In this document: positions 55,441-64,000 of the stretch, one piece after another | Layout: each line of letters begins with the position of its first letter | Numbering within the stretch: the stretch's first letter is position 1 | Assembly (NCBI RefSeq): GCF_023898315.1 | Contig: NC_064619.1 | Span: 346,590,650 to 346,654,649, forward strand | Source: Schistocerca nitens | Lineage: Eukaryota > Arthropoda > Insecta > Orthoptera > Acrididae | Length of the DNA stretch: 64,000 nt | Reading direction: 5' to 3' | The notes under the pieces: generated by a model | Database searches by the model: none | What the model saw: only the letters and a program-made list of their open reading frames with translations | What the model was told of the DNA's origin: nothing | Program-made: the position numbers and the translations under genes

Positions 55441-58412
55441 CCACGTGGTAGGGAAGATAGAAAATCTGAAAAGGGAAATGCAAAGGTTCAGTCAAGATAT
55501 AGTACGGGTCAGTGAAGTGAAATGGAAAGAAGACAAAGATTTCTGGTCAGATAAATAGCATAAAGGGAGTAGGATTCGTTATCAATAGGACATTAGAGCA
55601 AAGAGTATGTTACTGTGAACATTCTTATCAGAATGGAGAGCAAACCAACACCAACAACACTAGTACAGGTATATATGCCGATGTTGCAAACTGAAAATGA
55701 AGAGACAGAGAAAATATTTGAGCATATGGAAAGGGTAATACAATACTCAAAGGGAGATGAAAATCTAATACTCATGGGGGACTGGAATGCATTGTAGGGG
55801 AAGGAGCAGAGGAAAAGGATACAGGAGAATACAGGCCTGGGACAAGGAATGAGAGAGGAGAAAGGATAAGAGATCTGTAATAAATTTCAACTAGTAATAG
55901 CGAATATTCTGTTCAAGAATCACAAGAGGAGGGGATATACTTGGAAAATGCCAGGTGATACGGGTACATTTAAGTTAGATTACATCATGGTCAGACAGGG
56001 ATTCCGAAATCAGATTCTGGATTGTAAGGTGTACCCAGGAGCATATATGGACTCAGATCACAATGTAGTAATGATGAAGAGTAGGCTGCAGTCTAAGAGA
56101 TTAGTCAGAAAGAATCCTTACAAAAAGAAGTGGGATACACTAGTGCTAAGGAATGACGAGATATGCTTGAAGTTCTCTGAAGCTGTAGATACAGCAATAA
56201 AGAATTGTCCAATAGGCAGTACATTTGAAGAGGAATGGACATCTCTAAAATTGGCAATCACAGAAGCTAGAAAGGAAAACATAGGTATAAAAAAGGTAAA
56301 TCCACATAAACCATGGCTAACAGAAGATATACTTCAGCTGATCGATTTAACGGGGAAGTACAAAAATGTTCAGGGAAATTCAGGAATACAAATATACAAG
56401 TCGCTGAGGAATGAAATAAATAGGAAGTGCAGCGAAACTAAGACGAAATGGCTCCACGAAAAATGTTAAGAAATCGAAAAAGGAATGATAGTCGGAAGGA
56501 CTGACTCAGCATACAGGAGAGTCAAAAGACCTTCGGTGAAATTCAAAGCAAGGGAGGTAACATTAAGAGTGCAACCAGTATTCCATTGTTAAATGCAGAG
56601 GAGAGAGCGGATAGGTGGAAAAAGTACATTGAAGGCCTCTATGAAGGGGAAGATATTCCTGATGTGATAGAAGAAGAAACAGGACTATTTAGAAGAGATA
56701 GGGGCTCCAGTATTAGAATCAGAATTTAAGAGAGCTTTGGAGGACTTAATATCAAATACGGCAGAAGGGATCGGTAACAAACCATCAGAATTTCTAAAAT
56801 CATTAGGGAAAGTGGCAACAAAATGGCTCTTCACTTTGGTGTGTAGAATGTACAAGTTTGGCCGTACACCGTCCGACTTTCGAAAAAATATCATCTACAC
56901 CATTCTGAAGACGGAAAGAGCTGACAAGTGTGAGAATTATCGCACAATCAGCTTAACAATTCATGCATCGCAGTTGCTGACAAGAATGATATACAGAAGA
57001 ATGGAAAAGAAATTCGTGGATGCGTTAGATGACGATCAGTTTGGCTTTAGGAAAGGCAAAGGCAGCAGAGAGGCAATTCAACGTTGAGGTTGATAATGGA
57101 AGCAAGACTAAAGAAAATTGAAGACACGTTCATAGGATTTGTCGACCTGGAAAAAGGGTTCGACAATGTAAAATGGTGCAAGATGTTCGATAGTCTGACA
57201 AAAATAGGGGTAAGCTTTAGGGAGATACGGATAATATACAATATGTACAAGAACTAAGAGGGAATAGTAAGAGTGGACGCCCAACAACGAAATACTCGGT
57301 TTGAAAAGGGTGTGAGACAGGGATGTAGTCTTTCGCCCCTACTGTTGAATCTCTACATCGAAGAAGCAATGATGGAAATAGGAGAAAGGTTCAGGAGTAG
57401 AATTAAAATTCAAGGTGAAGTGGCATCAATGATACAATTATCTGATGACATTGGTAATCTGTGTAAAAGTGAAGAAGAATTACATGATCTTCTGAATGGA
57501 ATGAACCGTCTAATGAGTACAGAATATGGACTGAGAGTAAATCGAGGAAAGGCGAAAGTAATGAGAAGCAGCATAAATTAGAACAGCGAGAAACTTAACA
57601 TCAGGTTGATGGTCACGAAGTAGATGAGGTTATATAATTGTGCTACCTAGGCAGCAAAATAATCTATGACTCACGGAGCAAGAAGAACATAAAAAGCAAA
57701 CCAGCGGAAGCGGCATTCCTGGTCATGAGAAGTCTGCTAGTATCAAACATAGTCCTTAATCTGAGGAAGAAATTTCTGATAATGTACGTTTGGAGCACAG
57801 CATTGTACGGTAGTGAAACATGGAATGTGGGAAAACCGGAACAGAAGACCATCGAAGCATTTGACACGTGGTGCTACAGACGAATAGTTGAAAATTAGGT
57901 GGACTGGAAAGGTAAGAAATGAGGAAGTTCTGCGCAGAATCGGAGAGGAAAGGAATATGTGGAAAACACTGAAATGCAATGAAATGTCGTGTGGCTAGGG
58001 CCTCCCGTCGGGTAGACCGTTCGCCTGGTGCAGGTCTTTCGAGTTGACGCCACTTAGGCGACCTGCGCGTCGATGTGGATGAAATGATGATGATCTGGAC
58101 AACATAACACCCAGTCCCTGAGCGGAGAAAATCTCCGACCCAGCCGGGAATCGAACCCGGGACCTTAGGATTGACATTCCATCACGCTGACCACTCAGCT
58201 ACCGGGGCCGGACGTGGAAAACACTGATAGGTAGAAGGGACAGGATGATGGGACATTTGTTAAGACATGACGGAATGACTTCCATGATACTAGATGGAAG
58301 GCAGAGGTTGGAATACATCCAGCAGGTGATTGAGGGGATAGGTTGCATGTGCTACTCTGAGATGAAGAGGTTGGCACAAGAGAGAAATTCTTGGCAGGCA
58401 TGACTAAAAAAA
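55441..58412 (+). pseudogene. LINE copy D: APE-type endonuclease plus reverse transcriptase
   Basis: The longest copy of the main LINE family. The endonuclease starts near 55441 (VVGKIENLKREMQRF, then VRVSEVKW, which places the catalytic Glu) and includes LILMGDWNAL (about 55769), TWKMPGDTGTFKLDYIMVRQ (about 55939) and SDHNVVMM (about 56057): APE-family metal and phosphate contacts. A linker follows (56100-56690). RT: CENYRTISLT (about 56929), DDDQFGFRKGKGS, FIGFVDLEKGFDNVK (57130), GCSLSPLLLNLYIEEA (57322), then LSDDIGN where FADD is expected (57440). Post-RT: LGSKIIYDSRSKK, TALYGSETWNVG, C-terminal GCMCYSEMKRLAQE near 58345. About ten stops or frameshifts. A family B SINE sits at 57973-58213. 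A reverse transcriptase that once copied itself by target-primed synthesis; now dead. Confidence 0.9.
57973..58213 (-). mobile_element. tRNA-derived SINE (family B)
   Basis: Reverse strand: head gccccggtagctgagtggtc with B box cgggttcgattcccgg, core gagattttctccgctcaggg and actgggtgttatgttgtcc, tail ending in atttcattgcattt. The 14 bp duplication gtggaaaacactga lies at 57959-57972 and 58214-58227, inside LINE D. Confidence 0.95.
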
Positions 58413-59109
58413 ATGGCGTTAATATCATTAAGGTAGTTGAGACTGTCAGCTTGACGTAGATGGGGGGCTTAGGACACAATGAGCCAGACTGTTCTACTAA
58501 GGAACACTAGCATTACTAACTTGTGGGTTGGTCAGTACATTCTGCGACGAGGTGAACAGATAGGGCAGCTGTCTACTTCGGGCTTTCGCAAGCCCTCAGC
58601 GGAAATAGAGGCGGAGAAGAAACCCTTAGTACGGTGCAAGAGGCAACCCACTTCTCTCTAGGTTAACAGAGGAAGAACAACTGCCTGGCGGAGAAGATAG
58701 TTCAGAGAAAAGTCGAGCTGGCCCTCCTTGCCGCCACCATCCAGAAAAGCATGCAGGGCCAGAGACACTGAAGTGAAAGACTCATGGATCGGTACTCCAG
58801 ACAAGGGGTACTTAATTTGAAGGACAATAGAAGCAACAAATCAAATGGATCAATAAAGGGCATTGGGAAAAGGAATTGCGATTATTGGATCTGGTAACAT
58901 AGATGTGCAAAGAGTAAAGAAAATGAAGTGTTAGATTTACTATAGGTATTATAATAATAGCAGAGAGAATTTATATTTATTCAGAGATACAAATCCGGAT
59001 AAGAGCGAGTAGGACTCGCACACCAAGAGTCCCGTACAAAGTTAATTATATATATATACGAGATATAGATTGTTCACCCATACCGGGAATCGAGACTTTT
59101 GACGAGTTT
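58413..59109. other. Unassigned sequence between two LINEs
   Basis: Contains a 60-codon frame (58479-58661) without known motifs and a short TA run at 59046-59060. Possibly LINE untranslated sequence. Confidence 0.35.
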
Positions 59110-61187
59110 TGTATGTTATCGATATCAGTACAGGTAAGACACCAACACATGTGATTGCAAACAGTACTGTAAGTTTCTTAAAAATGTTGTTAGGGAGGCA
59201 AAGAGTATGTGGTATGCAAATAGAATAGCTAATTCACAGGAAAAAATTAAAACAATATGGTCAGTTGTGAAGGAACTGTCTGATCAGCTTCACCAGGTCG
59301 ACGGTATAAAATCAGTTCCTAGTAAAACTATTTCTGTTACTGATAGATCAGATATGGGTACAATATTTAACAACCATTTTCTGAACATAGCTGGTGAATT
59401 AAAGAAAACTTAAGTTTCTACAGGGAATCATATAACTCTTAGGCGTATGCCTTTCCGAGATTGATGTCTGAAATACTCCTCTGTGATACAGACAAGGGAG
59501 AATTGAGTCAATAATTAAATCACTGAAGACTAAGGATTCTCATGGATATGATGGAGTGCCTAGCAGAATATTAAAGTACTGTGCTGCACATGTTAGCCCT
59601 TTATTTAGCCATATTTGTTATTTTTCCTTTAGAAATAGTCAGTTTCCTGAACTATTACAACACTCAGTAGTAAATCCGCTTTATAAAAAGGGAGAAATGG
59701 ATAATGTAGACTATTTTAGACATGTTTCTGTGCCACCAGTGTTTGCTAAAGTTATTGAAAAGGCTGTGTATGTAAGGATAATTGATCATTTTATACCACA
59801 CGATTTGCTATCAAATGTACAGTTCGGCTTTAGAAGTCGTTTAACAACTGAAAATAGTCTCTTTTCTCTTTGAGGTACCAGATGGGTTAAACAAAACGTT
59901 TCGAACGTTAGGCATATTTTTTGATTTAACTAAGGTGTTTGACTGTGTTGATCACAAAATGTTGCTCCAGAAGTTGACGATTACAGAATACGGGGAGTAG
60001 CTCACAATTGGTTTACCTCTTACTTTAGCAGCAGAGAGAAAAATTTCATTATTGACAGTGATGAGAATGGCTGTGATCTGTGGTCTGAGTGTGGTACAGT
60101 GAAGTGGGGGAGGGGGCGGGGAGGTGCCCCAGGGATCAGTGTTGGGGCCACTCCTGTTCCTTATTTATATAAATGATGTGCCCTCTAGTATTATGGGTAA
60201 TTCTCAAATATTTATATTTGCTGATGACGCTAGCTTGGTAGTAAAGGATGTGTGCAACATTGGCTAGGTTGACATAAGTTCATGGCTTGTAGAAAATATA
60301 CTGAGACTCAGTTTTTACAGTGTTTAATACACTATTCAACAAAACACGATGTTTTAATTTCACAGAATGGGCAAATGATTAGTGAAACTGAACAGTTCAA
60401 ATTTCTAGGTGTTCAAATAGATAGTAAACTGTCGTGGAAAGCCCACGTTCAGAATCTTCTTCAAAGACTTAATGCTATCATTTTTACTATTCGAACAGTA
60501 TCTGAAGTGAATGACCGTTTGACACGAAAATTAATCTACTTTGCTTTTCATTCGCTTATGTCGTACGGTGTCATATTTTGGTGTAGCTCTTCCCATTCTA
60601 AAAGGATATTTTTGACTCAGAAACGGGCGGTTCGGGCAATAAGTGGTGTAAGTTCACGAACCTCTTGTCGACCGTTGTCCACGAGTCTGGGTATTTTGAC
60701 ATGGTCCTCTCACTATATATATTCCTTACTGTCATTTCTTGTTAACAGTATTAGCTTATTCCCAAGTATAAGCATCTTTCACTCAGTTAATATTCCGCAG
60801 AAATCAAACCAGCATTTGGATTGGACTTCCTTAACTCTTGTGCAGAAAGGTGTGCAGTATACTGCTGCATCCATTTTCAATAAGCTACGACTAGAATTCA
60901 AAAATCTTACCAGTAATCCACGCGCTTTCATATCGAAAATGAAGAGTTTCCTCATGGGTCACTCCTTCTATTCTGTCGAGGAGTTCCTTAAAAAATTAAG
61001 CTGATCTTGTTGTATTGTTGATTGCATTTACTTTAACTTATGGACTGACCTTTTTGGGTTCATAAACATTTATTTTATCTGTTATTACTTTTATGTTGTA
61101 ACTTCATGTACTGACACGTTCCATGACCTTGGAGATTTGCTCCTCAATTTAGTCCTACGGAATGTGGCATCTAAATAAATAAATAAA
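59110..61187 (+). pseudogene. Jockey/CR1-like LINE remnant, 5'-truncated, with 3' tail
   Basis: Begins in the linker before RT (KTIWSVVKELSDQ, FNNHFLNIAGE). RT follows: SRILKYCAAHVSPLFSHI, VNPLYKKGE, KVIEKAVYVRIIDHF, NVQFGFRSRLTTENSLF (59556-59873); then [35 protein letters not shown] (60120-60177) and an intact FADDASLVV (about 60217). From 60282 a 240-codon open frame holds FKFLGVQIDSKLSWKAHV, LMSYGVIFWC, a KRAVRAISG block and the C-terminus FFEEFLKKLS-like. It ends with gcatctaaataaataaataa near 61187. FLGV..D..L.W and the aaat tail point to the Jockey/CR1 side of LINEs. At least five frame breaks. Confidence 0.85.
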
Positions 61188-61798
61188 TAGCCTTAGCTTT
61201 TATTGCATTAATGTAGATGCTTCTGATATCAATTCAACTTGATATGTCCACCCTTTTTCGAGGAAAGGGAGGTATTAACAGACGTGTGAACAGATACTCG
61301 CGTAACATCCGACAAGAAAAGACTTTTCTTTCATGTGATGTAATTACAGGTTAAGAATTTTCGAATTTTTTCCCATACTTTTACTGTGAAACCTAGCTTT
61401 TTGCCAAATACCATTATACTAATCATATTCTATAGATTTGCATACAAAACCACTAAATATGTAATAATCAAATTAATAATTTTTATTACTGTCATTTTAT
61501 GATTTTCGATAACAGGGGAAACGTTCTTCATGAAACAGTGTAATGAAAGTGAGGCTAGGACCTTTGCGTCATGTTCTACTAAAATCCTATAACATCTGCG
61601 CCAGCTAATCTTATGAACATACTTAATGCTAATGAAGAGGATCCTTCATGTAAGTCGACGCAGCTTCTTTATACATTTCTACATTGATGTTTAATACAGG
61701 GTGACAGTTTTTGGTACATATGCAACTTTTTCTCATTACAAATTAATGACCGTCTTAATTATAAATAATTAATATAAAATTTCAACTTTCACGTTTCA
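61188..61798. other. Unassigned sequence
   Basis: Nothing recognised. Confidence 0.4.
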
Positions 61799-63117
61799 GT
61801 GAACGGAGAATGCAACTTATTCAAATTAGTGACGACGAAAATGAAATCGGCACAACAAGACAAGCTCAAGGAGAAAATGTCTCAGCTTCGGACGAATCCT
61901 GACCTTACAGAGCGCCGCAGAAATCCTGCTGACTGCACTGAACACAAAACGATAGTGGAGCTTCGACAGAAACAGTGCGAAAAAGCGGTTGGAAAGAAGC
62001 AAAAGCAGACTGTTTATTCAAAAAAGAAAAGGGTATCTTATGAAACTAAAATGTAAGAATTTTGAACTCAGAATCCGGAATCAACTAAATCATTGGCATT
62101 ATGATCTGCCCCTGGACGTCCGCGTTTGGAAGAGCAACAATCAGATCTTAGTAAGACTATCTCTAAGTTCGGGGCTTGTGTCTAAGAGCTCCGATGGTGT
62201 GCAATCGTTCGCACTTGCCGTACCATATTTGATCTATATACGAAGCTCCTAGAACTCGGATTCAGTATATCTAGAAGTGGCACACACATTCGCTTGCTCC
62301 GCAGGAAAAGCAACAGCTCCGAGGTGAAGAGGGAAGTTGTGGCCGTTGCCGTGAAGCACAGCCGCCTACAAGGTGATCATCACGCTGTGCACGCAGACAA
62401 GTATTTTTTATGTCTACAATAAGGTCTCTGGAGACAATTGCTTCAGTCCTCGGTCCGGATTAAGTTATTTATTCGTCTACGGATGGTAAAGCGCAGGTTT
62501 GCATTGGACTAACAGCAGCAAACAAACGGGCATCATTGCTCTTGCACGTAGAACAAGAAGCTTGTCTGCACGATCAAGAGTTCGTGATAGCTTTTGAATA
62601 TAATTTAATCCCCAATATAAATTAATCCCATCTGTGAAACTAAATCTAATGAGATGGGGTACCCAGAAGCTGTTACACACGGTAGGTGGAGCTACATTGG
62701 TACCTCAGTGTCAAGCACACTTCGTCTAAGGCGACATCACACCCTGATGATTTCAATAGGCTTTCATCTTGTGACACTTTTAAGGCATCTACGAAGTACA
62801 GTCAAGGTAAAGTAAAGCCTTTTATTATTTCATGCGATGGTAGGCCGCGCTACCTTAAAGATATACCACACGCTGTAAATTTCTTCACGGGGGAAGACTT
62901 AGCCGCCATATTCTTAGTGTCCAGTGCTCCAAGAAAAACTGCTTTTAACAAAATAGGAAAGCTAGTGGCTCCTCTGAGCCCAGAACTGACAGGCCTGATT
63001 CATCCTCACGACCCGTACAGATCGCGTGTAAATGACACTGACAAAACTGTGAATCTCACGATAAAACTCGCGAACTTCCAGAAAGCAGGCGAGATTCTGG
63101 ACAAAATATTGAATTAG
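61799..63117 (+). pseudogene. Remnant of a large DDE-type transposon protein
   Basis: Fragments in order: a Lys/Gln-rich frame at 61799-62056 (coiled-coil-like), a LLELGFSISRSGTHIRLLRRK-like segment (about 62239-62310), SLETIASVLGPD and STDGKAQVCIGLTAANKRAS (62425-62535), and a 143-codon frame (62686-63117) with PFIISCDGRPRYLKDI, LAAIFLVSSAPRKTAFNKIGKLVAPLS and LIHPHDPYRSRVND. I recall an abundant arthropod protein family with SQDDKA.VPIG, SCDGGPDENPRY and N.VERRMAPLS in this order. Against that memory, the acidic residues of DDKA and of VERRMAP (here IGKLVAP) are lost. The spacing of acidic motifs suggests a DDE transposase; superfamily unknown to me. No TIR found. Confidence 0.6.
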
Positions 63118-64000
63118 ATATTAATCTACGGCCACAGATTCGATGCCGATTACAGAAGACCGAAGTGCAGTCTATCTATAGTTAACGATTTAGCCGATGA
63201 ACAAGGGTATGCAGAAAATGTTAGAGAAAGCAAAGATTTGTTGCAGGTTTTATATGTGTAAGATTTGCTGTAGGTTTCATTTGTGTACTTCAGGCAAAAA
63301 TGCCTATTAAATGCGTCCCCTCAGATTTAGAATTCGTACACACATTTTAATTTAAGTTGTCAGGTGGTCAAATGCGAAAATCGCGACTGCTGCAGGCCAT
63401 TGAGAAGTGCGCGGATACTGTTCTTCGTAGACGTTTCATGCGTCAAGCTAATCCGATCCTCCGGGCGAGCAGAGAAGCGACTGTGCTGCAGTCTGGGGAA
63501 CCCGATGGGAAGTCGTTCGCACCGTTACTACTTCGTTAATCGCTCACAATTTATCCTAAACATAGGCCTATTAGCTACTCACACATGCTATACAATTACT
63601 GCTGCCCATAACTGTTGATGAATGACCCAACTGTTCATAAGAGGTTGTACCGCTACCACTCCGCTCCGGACACTGTCTCAAGTATACTTACGGTGTACAC
63701 AACGAATGTGACGAAAAAGAGTGTAAGAAGATCTTACCGCCTAACTTTACTCATATTTACGCCCGGCAAGAGCGTGAATAGAGCACTTACTTGGCTTAGC
63801 GGACACAAGAAAGAATGATGATAATGTGGGAGACTTGAATCTCTACTTTCGTAAAATGGTTCTCTGAGCTCTGATTATATAACAGCGCGCGACTCGCCTC
63901 ATTTTTAATATAGGATTGCGCGAGGCGCTCTTAGAGTTTGTTAAAACTGATGTCTACATGGAGCGTTCATACTGATAAAAATACGTAAACATAATCTCAC
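63118..64000. other. Unassigned sequence
   Basis: Frames of 60-84 codons between 63357 and 63818 overlap in different phases and show no motif. Nothing else recognised up to the window end. Confidence 0.4.

Overview
This window is eukaryotic, repeat-dense DNA from a large insect genome. The best fit is a grasshopper or locust (Acrididae, Schistocerca/Locusta type). That call rests on tRNA-derived SINE families I recognise from orthopterans, several Tc1/mariner subfamilies, and diverged non-LTR retrotransposons. I find no convincing host protein-coding gene, no genuine tRNA or rRNA gene, and nothing bacterial. Most short open frames are chance frames inside repeats.

Layout. 0.5-2.7 kb: a decayed Ty3/gypsy pol. 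3.3-9.3 kb: a nearly homogeneous tandem array of a ~453 bp unit that carries the terminal inverted repeat (TIR) of a Tc1/mariner-type transposon. 9.39-11.5 kb: an element of that same family, with long imperfect TIRs, a transposase remnant containing an apparent intron, and a SINE inside. 15.5-16.7 kb: a five-copy cluster of a 301 bp tRNA-like repeat (two reverse, three forward), flanked as a block by an 11 bp direct repeat. 18-23 kb: remnants of a LINE, a foldback element, a Tc1 element and two SINEs. 24-29.3 kb: a three-level nest, in which a LINE is interrupted by a 3-bp-TSD DNA transposon, itself interrupted by a Tc1-like element whose 340-codon transposase is intact. That transposase is the only good CDS here. 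30.7-31.6 kb: a Tc1 remnant holding a 5S-rRNA-derived SINE. 31.96-33.7 kb: nine copies of an exactly 195 bp tandem repeat. 34.2-35.7 kb: CpG-rich DNA and short duplications of unknown role. 37.8-39.6 kb: a DD41D mariner-type element with ~120 bp TIRs. 40.3-42.6 kb: a Tc1 element split by a LINE that carries two SINEs. 45.6-47.7 kb: another Tc1 copy, split just after its start codon by a second, internally deleted copy of the 3-bp-TSD transposon. 50.3-51.7 kb: a DD34D mariner disabled by one nonsense codon. 55.4-58.4 kb: the longest LINE copy, with endonuclease and reverse transcriptase. 59.1-61.2 kb: a second LINE type. 61.8-63.1 kb: a remnant of a large DDE-type transposase family.

The genes do not form a pathway; the logic of the region is successive insertion. 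Target-site duplications (TSDs) can be read directly for ten SINE insertions and for all the complete DNA transposons, so the order of events can be partly reconstructed. The most distinctive items are the satellite built from a transposon end, the CAC-ended element with TAA/TTA duplications seen in two independent nests, the block-inserted tRNA-like cluster, and the indel-free 195 bp array. All coordinates and alignments were made by eye; edges of decayed elements are approximate.
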